Shown here one piece after another: positions 31,538 through 39,116 of a stretch of 57,213 nucleotides of DNA. The position numbers and the translations under genes are program-made. Numbering within the stretch: the stretch's first letter is position 1; each line of letters begins with the position of its first letter. The notes beneath the pieces were generated by a model. That model had not been told where the DNA came from. It did not search any database and saw only the letters and a program-made list of their open reading frames with translations. Source of the stretch: a virus; the IMG/VR virus record IMGVR_UViG_3300036828_000780, positions 1-57,213 of that record; one strand, written 5' to 3'.

Positions 31538-32221
31538 ATGCCGTTTGTCGAAGGCTATCTCGACGAGAAAATCAGCGTTGGGCCAGGACGCCCGTCACAC
31601 CCGATCGCGCCGGGCGGTCCGGTCGATCCCGGTTATGGCGTGCCGGGGCCGGTCGATCCCGGTTATGGCGTGCCGCTGCCGCCGGTGACGATCTGGCCGA
31701 GCCCAGGGACGCCAACGCACCCGATCGTGCTGCCGCCGACCTATCCGGTCGCTCCGGACCAGGGGCTGCCGCAGCCGCCGACCGTCTGGCCGCTGCCGCC
31801 GCATCCGGTCGATCCCGGCTATGGCGTGCCGGTGCCGATCGGGCCTGATCACCCGATCTACTATCCGCCGGTCGGCCCCAATAATGATCTGCCGTTGCCG
31901 CCCGGCGCCGTCTGGCCGCCGTTGCCGCCGTACGTCTCGACCGGCCCGGTCGGTCAGCTGATGTGCTTTGTGTGGATCCCCGGCATCGGCTACCGCTGGA
32001 CAACGATCGACGTCAACCTCAAGCCGGAGCACCCGATCGTGCCAGGACCGCCGGTTTACCCCGCGCATCCGATCGCGCCGGGTGGAACGCCGCCGACGAC
32101 GCCGCCGCCAGGGACACCGACGCATCCGATCGCGCCCGGCGGCACGCCGCCGACCCAGCCGGGCACGCCCCCGGCGCCGACGCATCCGATTGCGCCGACG
32201 CCGGAGCCCAAGCGCAGTTAA
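31538..32221 (+). CDS. Proline-rich repetitive virion-type protein
   Basis: 227 residues with AGGAGA before the ATG. It is dominated by repeats HPIAPGG and PVDPGYGVP and related PxxP blocks on both sides of one folded-looking segment (GQLMCFVWIPGIGYRWTTID). Such Pro-rich proteins are common in the structural region of alphaproteobacterial podophages; they may line or decorate virion parts. No enzyme motif. Confidence 0.6.
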   Translation: MPFVEGYLDEKISVGPGRPSHPIAPGGPVDPGYGVPGPVDPGYGVPLPPVTIWPSPGTPTHPIVLPPTYPVAPDQGLPQPPTVWPLPPHPVDPGYGVPVPIGPDHPIYYPPVGPNNDLPLPPGAVWPPLPPYVSTGPVGQLMCFVWIPGIGYRWTTIDVNLKPEHPIVPGPPVYPAHPIAPGGTPPTTPPPGTPTHPIAPGGTPPTQPGTPPAPTHPIAPTPEPKRS

Positions 32222-32342
32222 CAGGCGGCGGCTCGCGGTGGAGTGCCGGGATTGCGGTGGCGCGGCGCGCTTTGGCGTGCCATGCGACTGCTGCATCGGC
32301 GGCACCGCGAGCTGCTGCGACGGCATGGTAGGAGGAGCGGCG

Positions 32343-32729
32343 ATGCGGCGGCGGTTTGTGTTGCGGCTGGACGAGGCCGGGCAATACCGGCTTGTCGAGC
32401 TCGACCTAGCGGCGCCGCGTCGCGCGCCGGGGCCGGTCGCGGCGCCGACGGTGGTGCGCGATATCGCGCCTTATCGGTCGATGCGGACCGGCGAGATTAT
32501 CGGCGGCCGCGCGCAGCACCGGGCGCATTTGCAGCAATACGGCCTCACTGAAGTCGGCAACGAATGGGCCGAGCCCAAGCGCGAGCTCGGCCCGGCGCCC
32601 GGCGAGATCGCCGCCGACATCAAGCGCGAGCTCGCGCGCGATCCCGGCGAGCGCCGCGCGATCGCCGAGCAGGCGCTGCACGAGGCCGGCTATGCCGGCC
32701 CGCGCGTCGACCGGGTGTTAAAGCCGTGA
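32343..32729 (+). CDS. Conserved phage protein (TGEIIGGRAQHR type)
   Basis: 128 residues from the ATG at 32343, which has a strong AGGAGGAG box. It contains RDIAPYRSMRTGEIIGGRAQ, HLQQYGLTEVGNEW and helical C-terminal IKRELARDPGERRAIAEQAL. This small protein type recurs in podophage structural clusters; function unknown. The frame continues upstream to a GTG at 32237 that would add a Cys-rich segment (CRDCGG, CDCCIGG, SCC), a possible zinc domain. Confidence 0.6.
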   Translation: MRRRFVLRLDEAGQYRLVELDLAAPRRAPGPVAAPTVVRDIAPYRSMRTGEIIGGRAQHRAHLQQYGLTEVGNEWAEPKRELGPAPGEIAADIKRELARDPGERRAIAEQALHEAGYAGPRVDRVLKP

Positions 32730-33142
32730 CGGCGCCGCAGGGTGATTGGGTCAGCTTGGCGCCGACCGGCGGGTTGCTGCGGGCGGCGAAGACGGAAATC
32801 GTCGTTTGGGTGCACGCCAACGGCGAGGTCAACATCGCGCCCGGTTCGGCGCTGGTGCGCGCGCTCGGCTGGCAGCCGCGCGACCGGATCGCGATCGATT
32901 GGCGAGCCAGCGACGGCTGTTTGCGGCTGCGCCGTTCCGCGACGGGTTTTCTATTGCAACGGCCGGCGCGGACCAAGGCCACGGCGGCGTTGCGCTTGCG
33001 GGTGCGCAGCCTACCGGGCACGCCGCGGCGCCCGGTGCGGCCCGTCGCGGTCGGCGCGACCGTCCTGCCCGGCGAGATCATCCAATTCGTCCCGCCGTGG
33101 ACCGAAATCGCGGGCTTGGGGTATCAGCAGAACCGCCGCTAG
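32726..33142 (+). CDS. Hypothetical beta-rich protein
   Basis: 138 residues from a GTG overlapping the previous stop. It is strand-rich (TEIVVWVHANGEVNIAPGSA, DRIAIDWRASDGCLRLRR). No family is recognised. It ends convergently with the leftward CtrA-like cassette, and its last 130 bases overlap a small leftward frame. Confidence 0.5.
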   Translation: MTAPQGDWVSLAPTGGLLRAAKTEIVVWVHANGEVNIAPGSALVRALGWQPRDRIAIDWRASDGCLRLRRSATGFLLQRPARTKATAALRLRVRSLPGTPRRPVRPVAVGATVLPGEIIQFVPPWTEIAGLGYQQNRR

Positions 33143-33184
33143 GGCGATCGGCATGACGATGCAAAATGCGGTGAGCCAGGTCAT
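33011..33184 (-). CDS. Small membrane protein at end of CtrA-like cassette
   Basis: 57 residues; the ATG overlaps the J-domain gene stop (ATGA). One transmembrane helix (FCIVMPIALAAVLLIP), then a charged tail. The tail is antisense to the end of the rightward gene, which weakens the call. The coupled start favours a real gene. Confidence 0.45.
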   Translation of the reverse strand: MTWLTAFCIVMPIALAAVLLIPQARDFGPRRDELDDLAGQDGRADRDGPHRAPRRAR

Positions 33185-33369
33185 TTGGGGGGTTCCTTCA
33201 AGGCGGCGCGCGCGGCGTTGATCTGCGCCATCAGCTCGGCGCCGCGCGGGTTGCGGTCGGGGTGAAAGCGCTTGACCAGCGCGCAATAGACGGCGCGGTC
33301 GCCGGCGGTGATCGCCGCCGGGTCGACCCCGAGCCGGCGGAACAGCTGCGCCGCCTCGGCCGGGGTCAC
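33181..33369 (-). CDS. Minimal J-domain protein
   Basis: 62 residues from a GTG overlapping the previous stop (GTGA). TPAEAAQLFRRLGVD is followed by YCALVKRFHPDRNP and AELMAQINAARAALK: helix II, the invariant His-Pro-Asp and helix III of a DnaJ J-domain, and little else. J-domains stimulate DnaK ATPase, so this could draw host DnaK to a phage target, as lambda and T-antigen J proteins do. It is co-translated with the CtrA-like regulator through the small membrane protein. Confidence 0.75.
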   Translation of the reverse strand: MTPAEAAQLFRRLGVDPAAITAGDRAVYCALVKRFHPDRNPRGAELMAQINAARAALKEPPK

Positions 33370-33596
33370 CACGGCCACCACCAAAAGATCGCGGCCCAGG
33401 TGGTTCCGATCGCGACGACGATCGCGACCGAGAACCACTGGTACGCCCCGGCTCCTTGTTGATGTCGAGCACCGCGGCGGTAGGGCGCCGCCGGCGCTCC
33501 GCGGTCGGCATAACCCGGCCGAGGCGCCGCCCGTCGGTTAAGGCGGTTGAGTGCCCGGCGCCAAGGGTCGGGATTGCCGTGCGGGGAAGGCATCAT
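33366..33596 (-). CDS. Small C-tail-anchored membrane protein
   Basis: 76 residues. The start overlaps the CtrA-like stop (ATGATG) and the stop overlaps the J-domain start. A basic cytoplasmic part (NPDPWRRALNRLNRRAAPRP) leads to one C-terminal helix (FSVAIVVAIGTTWAAIFWWW). Part of its DNA (33430-33511) matches the start region of the DUF6456 gene but is read in a different frame. Confidence 0.6.
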   Translation of the reverse strand: MMPSPHGNPDPWRRALNRLNRRAAPRPGYADRGAPAAPYRRGARHQQGAGAYQWFSVAIVVAIGTTWAAIFWWWPW

Positions 33597-34339
33597 GGCG
33601 GCGAGGCAGCGAATTCCGGGTGACGGACCGGATTGCGCGGCGGCGGCAACGGAGTTGGCGGGGCGGCCGGTGCGGTCAGGCGGTACCCGCTGCCCCATTC
33701 GGTGACGATGCAGTCGGGGGCGCCGGCGTCGCGCAATTTCTTGCGCAGCTTGCAGACCATGACGTCGAGGATCTTGCCGGCGGGCTCATCGTCGTTGGGG
33801 GCATAAGCGTGCGTTAGATAGTCGTCCTTGCTGACCGGCCGGCCGCGCAGGCGCATCGCCAGCAATTCGAGCAGCTTGTACTCGTTGGGGGCGAGGTGTA
33901 CCGGCCGGCCCGCGACCAAGACGGCGCGCCGCGTCAGGCTGATGACCAGCGGGCCGATGCGGACGACCGATTGCGCGTAGCCGACGCTGCGCCGGATCAC
34001 CGCGTGCAGCCGCGCGACGAGCTCGCCCGGGTCGCACGGCAAGGCCAGGAAATCATCGGCGCCGGTGTTGAGGCTGGCGATTTTCCAGGCGATGTCCTGG
34101 TGCGTCGAGAGGACGATCACCGGGGTCTTGATCTTCGAATTACGCACCCGCCGCAGCCAGGCCAGCGCGTCGCGCGGGACCTGGTCGAGGAGGATGGCGT
34201 CAAACGGCGGCGGCCCTTTGGCGAGCTCGAAGGCGTCATCGGCGTCGGCGGTGGTTTCGCAGGCGAATTCCGCCTCGGCCAGGGGGGTCGTGATCGCGGT
34301 CACGTGCCGCGCGGCGGGGGTGACATACAAAACGCGCAT
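33593..34339 (-). CDS. CtrA-like response regulator with degenerate receiver
   Basis: 248 residues. The C-terminal winged helix follows CtrA closely: LHAVIRRSVGYAQSVVRIG, VHLAPNEYKLLELLAM, DEPAGKILDVMVCKLRKKLR, WGSGYRL. The receiver keeps the phosphoacceptor position (ILLD, Asp52) and GADDF. However, the acidic pocket is lost (YVTPAAR at residues 5-11) and the conserved Lys is replaced (FLALPCD, Leu100). It therefore probably acts without the host phosphorelay. CtrA is the alphaproteobacterial master regulator of replication and division genes. It is the first gene of a leftward four-gene cassette with its own upstream elements. Confidence 0.85.
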   Translation of the reverse strand: MRVLYVTPAARHVTAITTPLAEAEFACETTADADDAFELAKGPPPFDAILLDQVPRDALAWLRRVRNSKIKTPVIVLSTHQDIAWKIASLNTGADDFLALPCDPGELVARLHAVIRRSVGYAQSVVRIGPLVISLTRRAVLVAGRPVHLAPNEYKLLELLAMRLRGRPVSKDDYLTHAYAPNDDEPAGKILDVMVCKLRKKLRDAGAPDCIVTEWGSGYRLTAPAAPPTPLPPPRNPVRHPEFAASPP

Positions 34340-34364
34340 GGGGGTGTGTCCTCGGCACTTTGGT

Positions 34365-34447
34365 TAAGCGCCGACGCAACTGGTCGTTAATCTGCGTCAA
34401 CGCAAGCCTAACAACGCCAAATAGCGCCGACTGCGTCAATTGACACC
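34365..34447 (-). promoter_or_regulatory. Divergent control region of CtrA-like gene
   Basis: Between the regulator (start 34339) and the rightward gene at 34469 lie leftward TTGACGCA at 34402-34395 and at 34440-34433 (the second as GTCAATTGACGC), GCGCCGAC repeats, and TTAA half-sites at 34364 and 34387. No full TTAA-N7-TTAA CtrA box is seen. Confidence 0.45.
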
Positions 34448-34468
34448 AGGCGGCAACCGGAGAGCCCA

Positions 34469-34873
34469 ATGAAAACCGTCGTCATGCGGCGCAGCGACCG
34501 CGAGAAAAAGGACGCGGCCGAGCATTTCGGCGTGCCGGTTACGCCGGAGCCCGAGGATTACCCCTACGGTCTGCGGATCACGCTCGACGACGGTTCGCTC
34601 AAAAAACTCGGCATCAAGCAGATACCCAAGCCGGGCGACAAATTCCGCCTGGAGGCGGTCGCGCACGTCCTGGAGAGCGCCCAGCGCACGACCGAAAAGG
34701 ACAGCGATCGCCGCGTCGAATTGATCCTGCACGAGCTCGGCGCCGAGCCGGCCGGCGGGTTGGGCGACGACGAGGAGAAGGGCAAGACGCTCCGCGAGGA
34801 GCTCGAGGACGCCCGCCACCAGGCGCGCGGCACGACGGCGCCCTCGATTGGCCGCCGCGCGCGCTCTGCCTAA
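34469..34873 (+). CDS. Conserved virion-cluster protein before scaffold
   Basis: 134 residues with GGAGAG before the ATG. The core (YPYGLRITLDDGSLKKLGIK, PGDKFRLEAVAHVLESAQ, DRRVELILHELG) resembles a phage family encoded just upstream of scaffold and capsid genes, related to capsid-stabilising proteins of BPP-1-like podophages. Its exact role is unproven. Confidence 0.6.
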   Translation: MKTVVMRRSDREKKDAAEHFGVPVTPEPEDYPYGLRITLDDGSLKKLGIKQIPKPGDKFRLEAVAHVLESAQRTTEKDSDRRVELILHELGAEPAGGLGDDEEKGKTLREELEDARHQARGTTAPSIGRRARSA

Positions 34874-34891
34874 ACCGAAGGAGGTTCCCCT

Positions 34892-36223
34892 ATGTCGGAA
34901 AACCGCAATTCCGGCGCCGCGGCGCCCAATGGCGCGGCTACTGGCGGCGATGATCTGCGCGCGACGATCACCGGCGCGCTCGCCGATAGTCTGGCGCCCG
35001 ATCCCGGTGGCGCCGCCGGTGGCGCTGCCGGCGGCGACGCCGGCGACGAACCGCAGCGGCGGCCGTTCCGGCGTGGCGGCGCGGCGCGCGCGGCCGCGAC
35101 GCCGGGTCCCGCGGAGCCGCCGGCGGTGCAGCCCACCGAGCCGCCCGCCGGCGGCGAGCCGGGTGGCGATCGGCCGGCGGCCGAGACCCCGCCGGGTCCC
35201 GCGGCACCGCCGCCGGTGCAGCCTACCGAACCGCCCCCGGGGCCGCCCCAGGAGCCGCCGGCGGCCGCGGGCCGCGAGGGCGAGGCGCCGCAGCATTGGG
35301 CGGCGACCGATCGGGAGGAATTCAACGCGTTGCCGGAGGCGGCGCGGGCGCCGTTTCTGCGCATGTACAAGCGCATGGAGGGCGGGTTTCAACCGCGCCT
35401 GCAGCGCGGGGCGCAGCTGGAGCGCGATTATGGCGAGCTCGACCGCACCGTCTTTACCGCGCCGCAGCGCGAGCTGATTAGCCGCAACGGCCAGACGACG
35501 ACCGCCATCATCACCAGCTGGGCCAATATCGAGCGGGCGCTCGACCGCGGCACCAACCCGAACAACCCGGCGCTACGCAACCAGATCCTCGCGCGGATGA
35601 TCCACAATTACGGCGCCGACCCGGTCGAGATCGCGCAGGCGCTCCACCAGCTGCGCGGCTTTCCGGCGCAGCACGGCGGCGACCAGCCGCCCGGCAATGG
35701 CGCCGGCAATGGCGCTGGGGCGCCGCCGTCCGCCGCCGGCAATGGGGCGCTCCCGACCGGGCTGGAGCAGCGCCTGGTGGCGCTCGAAACCGGCCACACC
35801 CAGCGCGAGGAGCTGGAGCGGCAGGCCCGGCACGGCGCGATCGAGCGCCAGATCGCGGAATTCGCCAACGCCAAGGACGCCGATGGCGGCCTGGTGCACC
35901 CGTTTTTTGCGGAAGTGGAGCAGGACATGGCCGGTTTGGCCCAGCTCGACCGAGCTCAGGGGCAAACCCCGGTCATGCAGGACCTCTACGACCGCGCAGT
36001 ATGGGCACGACCCTCAACCCGCGAGAAGCTTCTCGCCTCGCAGCATGACGCCGAGGCAAAGCGTGCGGCAGACGAGCGGAAGGCCAAGGCCGAGGCGGCA
36101 AAACGAGCCGCGGTCAGCGTCAGCGGGGCCCCCGGTCCCGGGCAGGCGCCGCAATCGACCCCGGATCGCTCGCTGCGTGATGAAATCAGGGCCCAGGTCG
36201 GCGCCGGTTCCGGCACCCGCTAG
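34892..36223 (+). CDS. Capsid scaffolding protein
   Basis: 443 residues with GGAGG before the ATG. A disordered Pro/Gly/Ala-rich first third is followed by a helical core (HWAATDREEFNALPEAARAP, NILARMIHNYG-like stretch) and a coiled coil. The end is characteristic: IAEFANAKDADGGLVHPFFA, EVEQDMAGLAQLDR, AVWARPSTREKLLASQ, then a Lys/Arg/Ala helix. This is the scaffold family preceding capsid genes in podophages. It guides prohead assembly and leaves before DNA entry. Confidence 0.75.
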   Translation: MSENRNSGAAAPNGAATGGDDLRATITGALADSLAPDPGGAAGGAAGGDAGDEPQRRPFRRGGAARAAATPGPAEPPAVQPTEPPAGGEPGGDRPAAETPPGPAAPPPVQPTEPPPGPPQEPPAAAGREGEAPQHWAATDREEFNALPEAARAPFLRMYKRMEGGFQPRLQRGAQLERDYGELDRTVFTAPQRELISRNGQTTTAIITSWANIERALDRGTNPNNPALRNQILARMIHNYGADPVEIAQALHQLRGFPAQHGGDQPPGNGAGNGAGAPPSAAGNGALPTGLEQRLVALETGHTQREELERQARHGAIERQIAEFANAKDADGGLVHPFFAEVEQDMAGLAQLDRAQGQTPVMQDLYDRAVWARPSTREKLLASQHDAEAKRAADERKAKAEAAKRAAVSVSGAPGPGQAPQSTPDRSLRDEIRAQVGAGSGTR

Positions 36224-36253
36224 GCCCTTCCCGCATGCCTTTGAGGAGCGAAG

Positions 36254-37288
36254 ATGGCCAGTCCAAATCCCAATTGGGGTGAGATCACCACCACAACCTT
36301 GTACAATCGGTCGCGCAAGCTCGCCGACAACGTCACCAAAAACAACGCCTTGCTCGCCCGCCTGTCGACCCGCGGCAAAGTCAAGCCGGTCGATGGCGGT
36401 CAAGCAATCGTGCAAGAGCTCGAATACAGCGAGAACGGCACTTACAAGCGTTATACTGGCTACGACATCCTGAATATTTCGCCGAGCGATGTCTTTACTG
36501 CGGCGCAATACCCGTGGGCGCAGGTCGCGGTCGCGGTGTCGATTTCCGGCTTGGAGGAGATCCAAAATGCCGGCGAAGAGCGGATGATCGATCTGCTCGA
36601 AAGCCGGATCGGCAATGCCGAGCGGACAATGACAAACGGGCTGTCGGGCGACTGCTATTCCGACGGCACGGCCGACGGCGGTAAGCAGATCGCCGGCCTG
36701 CAATTGCTGGTCCCGGATTCAGGCCTCGGCGTGGTCGGCGGCATCGACCGAAGTGCCTGGCCGTTTTGGCGCCCGGCGGTCGGCTCGTTTACTGCGGCTA
36801 CTCTGACGCCAGGCCCGACCACTATTCAAACGATGATGAATAGGCAATGGTTAGCTCAAGCACGCGGCTCGGATCGACCTGACCTAATACTTGCCGACAA
36901 CACTTACTATCGGTTTTATTGGGAAGGCTTGCAGGCGATACAGCGCATCACCGAGAACAACCAGGGCGTCGCCGGCTTTCAGAGCCTTAAATTCATGGAC
37001 GCCGACGTCGTCTATGATGGCGGTTTCCAAGGTGTCCCGGCCGGAACACTGGTCGGCGGTCCGCTCGGCTCCGGAATTACTTGGATGACCCCGGGAGGCG
37101 CGCCGGCATCTCATATGTATTTCTTGAACACCGATTATCTGTTCTTGCGACCACATCGACAACGCAACATGGAGCCGATCGCGCCCGACCGTTTCGCGGT
37201 CAATCAGGACGCGATGGTCAAGCTGATCGCCTGGGCCGGCAACATGACGATGTCGAACGCCTTCCTGCAGGGCGTCCTCATCAACTGA
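36254..37288 (+). CDS. Major capsid protein
   Basis: 344 residues with GAGGAG upstream. Features of an HK97-fold capsid of the podophage type: NWGEITTTTLYNRSRKLADN, KPVDGGQAIVQELEYSENG, YPWAQVAVAVSISGLEEIQN, AERTMTNGLSGDCYSDG, DLILADNTYYRFYWEGLQ and PIAPDRFAVNQDAMVKLIAW. Codon use is less G+C-extreme than in its neighbours, as expected of a highly expressed gene. It is followed immediately by a strong terminator. Confidence 0.88.
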   Translation: MASPNPNWGEITTTTLYNRSRKLADNVTKNNALLARLSTRGKVKPVDGGQAIVQELEYSENGTYKRYTGYDILNISPSDVFTAAQYPWAQVAVAVSISGLEEIQNAGEERMIDLLESRIGNAERTMTNGLSGDCYSDGTADGGKQIAGLQLLVPDSGLGVVGGIDRSAWPFWRPAVGSFTAATLTPGPTTIQTMMNRQWLAQARGSDRPDLILADNTYYRFYWEGLQAIQRITENNQGVAGFQSLKFMDADVVYDGGFQGVPAGTLVGGPLGSGITWMTPGGAPASHMYFLNTDYLFLRPHRQRNMEPIAPDRFAVNQDAMVKLIAWAGNMTMSNAFLQGVLIN

Positions 37289-37317
37289 CGAGGCAACAGA
37301 TTTGGTCACATCCGGGA

Positions 37318-37339
37318 CCCCGCCGCTGGCGGGGTTTTT
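37318..37339 (+). terminator. Rho-independent terminator after capsid gene
   Basis: CCCCGCC, loop GCT, GGCGGGG, then TTTTT. A textbook hairpin 30 bases after the capsid stop. Confidence 0.92.
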
Positions 37340-37358
37340 CGTGAGAGGGGTTTTGTAA

Positions 37359-37856
37359 ATGTACACTTTCACCGACGACATCATGGGGCTGCAGCCCGTC
37401 GCGGTCACCGATACGGTGCAGCGCCATCCGACCGGCATGATCGGGCACGCGGCCGATCCGGTCCTCGGCGGCGCCGAGTTCGTCTATCTCAAAGGCGCCG
37501 CCAATACCGTTGCGGGCTCGCTTGTTACCTACAACCCGGCGCTCGGCACGACGCTGAGTCCAGCGGGCGCGCTCACTGGCGTTATTGGCGCGCCGGTCGC
37601 CGTGGCGATGGCGGCCAACGTCGCGAACCAATGGGGCTGGTACCAGATTTACGGCCAGGCGATCGTCGCCAAGGACGCCTCGGTGCCGGTGGCCGGCGCG
37701 CCGGTGTATCTGGCCGCCGCGGCCGGCCAGGTCACCGCGACGCAGGCGGCCGGGCGGCAGCTCGAGAGCGCCCAATTTGCCGCCGGCGCCGCCACCGGCG
37801 TCGCCACCGTCGCGGTGACGATGAGCCGCCCGGCCATCGAAGGGCAGATCACCTAA
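37359..37856 (+). CDS. Capsid decoration-like protein
   Basis: 165 residues. Beta-rich with GAEFVYLKGAANTVAGSLVT, VAVAMAANVANQWGWYQIYG and GAPVYLAAAAGQVTATQAAG. This is the pattern of small capsid-surface (DUF2190-like) proteins. It lies directly after the capsid gene and its terminator. It probably stabilises the filled head. The stop overlaps the next start (TAATG). Confidence 0.65.
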   Translation: MYTFTDDIMGLQPVAVTDTVQRHPTGMIGHAADPVLGGAEFVYLKGAANTVAGSLVTYNPALGTTLSPAGALTGVIGAPVAVAMAANVANQWGWYQIYGQAIVAKDASVPVAGAPVYLAAAAGQVTATQAAGRQLESAQFAAGAATGVATVAVTMSRPAIEGQIT

Positions 37857-38272
37857 TGGCCGCCGCGAACGAGCTGGCCTGGGCCGGGTTGCCGGCCCCG
37901 CTGGCGCAGCTGCTCGGCACCAGCCCACCGCGCCAGGTGGCGCCGGGCGCCGGTCTCAATCTCGCCGGCGCGCTGCCGATCATCGGCAATTTCGTGTTCC
38001 TGTTTCCGGTCCCGGCGGGCGGCGGTTCGGTCTATCTGCCGCGCGTTTCCGGGTCGGCGATGACGGTGCTCTACAACGCCGACGCCGCCAACGCCTGCAA
38101 TGTCTATCCGTACCCCGGCAGCCAGGACGTCCTGAATAGCTGGCCGGTTGGGGAGGGCGTGCAATTGCCGCCCGGGCAACCGTTGCTGCTGATCCCCGGC
38201 ACCGGCGGGATGGAAGTGTCGGGGGCCTGGATCTGCCTGCTCGGCCCGGCAATGACGCAAGTGTCGCCATAG
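37856..38272 (+). CDS. Hypothetical structural protein
   Basis: 138 residues. Beta-rich (GGSVYLPRVSGSAMTVLYNA, NVYPYPGSQDVLNSWPVGEG, QPLLLIPGTGGMEVSGAWIC). It looks like a small structural protein repeating the decoration-protein style. TAATG coupling to the gene before it supports joint expression. Confidence 0.55.
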   Translation: MAAANELAWAGLPAPLAQLLGTSPPRQVAPGAGLNLAGALPIIGNFVFLFPVPAGGGSVYLPRVSGSAMTVLYNADAANACNVYPYPGSQDVLNSWPVGEGVQLPPGQPLLLIPGTGGMEVSGAWICLLGPAMTQVSP

Positions 38273-38281
38273 GAGGGCGCG

Positions 38282-39091
38282 ATGCAAAGCATGAACGTTC
38301 TGCCGTTCGAGGACCGGGCGGCCGAGATGCGGCCGGCCGGGGTGCGGCCCGAATTCTATAGCGACGCGGTGCTCGACCAGGGGGCCACCGCGGCCGCCGG
38401 GCGGCCGATTTATCGCGACGTCGAATTCGTCAAGATCATCGTGCCCGGGGTTGTGACGAATGTGCACGTCAAGATCGTCGGGCCGGCCGAGAAGGCGCGC
38501 TGGCCGCGCGAATACGAGGCGTTCCGGGTTGGCTTGGAGCAGCCGGTCGAGGGCACGCCGATCGAGGAATGGCCGATCCTGACGCGCGCGATGGTCAAGG
38601 AGCTCAAACACTTCGAGATCCGCACCGTCGAGGAGCTCAGCGTTATCTCCGATGTCGCGGTGCAGAATATCGGCATGGGCGGCCGCGACCTGCGGGCCCA
38701 GGCCAAGGCTTATCTGTCGGAGGCCGAGCGGCTCAAACTCAACACGCAGCTCACCCGCGACAACGAGCTGTTGACGTCGCGCATCGCGTCGCTTGAGGCG
38801 CAGGTCGGCCAGCTCGGCGAGCTGCTGACCCGGATCGACGCCGAGCGCCGGGTGCTGGCCGATCGGCCCAACCCGTTGGCGGTCGCGGTGCCGGCGCACT
38901 TCGACCCGATGGCGATGGCCGTGCCGGTGCAGGGCGCGCCGCCGACGAGCGCGCTCGACGCGATGGCGAACCGGCGCCGGTCGCGGCGGGCGCCGGAAGC
39001 TGACGAGGCGCCGCTTCGGTCCGATGACGGCGAGCTGCCGCGCGGGCCGGATGGGCGATTTCTGCCGCCGGCGCCGCCGGCGGCGGCGTGA
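38282..39091 (+). CDS. Conserved phage structural-cluster protein
   Basis: 269 residues. Conserved blocks are VEFVKIIVPGVVTNVHVKIV, WPREYEAFRVGLEQPVEGTP and IEEWPILTRAMVKELKHFEI, followed by RTVEELSVISDVAVQNIGMG and a coiled coil (KAYLSEAERLKLNTQLTRDN to LGELLTRIDAERR). The family recurs between capsid and tail genes of many phages without a defined role. The C-terminus is basic and disordered. Confidence 0.65.
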   Translation: MQSMNVLPFEDRAAEMRPAGVRPEFYSDAVLDQGATAAAGRPIYRDVEFVKIIVPGVVTNVHVKIVGPAEKARWPREYEAFRVGLEQPVEGTPIEEWPILTRAMVKELKHFEIRTVEELSVISDVAVQNIGMGGRDLRAQAKAYLSEAERLKLNTQLTRDNELLTSRIASLEAQVGQLGELLTRIDAERRVLADRPNPLAVAVPAHFDPMAMAVPVQGAPPTSALDAMANRRRSRRAPEADEAPLRSDDGELPRGPDGRFLPPAPPAAA

Positions 39092-39116
39092 CCCCCCAAC
39101 CCAAAGGAGGAATGTG

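Noticed and set aside
33011-33511. 166-residue leftward frame across the J-domain gene
   Set aside because: Its start region is the relocated DUF6456 fragment in the original frame and its middle is a shadow of the J-domain gene. Only the last 57 residues look like a separate gene.
34340-34468. Full CtrA box before the CtrA-like gene
   Set aside because: Only TTAA half-sites 19 bases apart are present, not TTAA-N7-TTAA.
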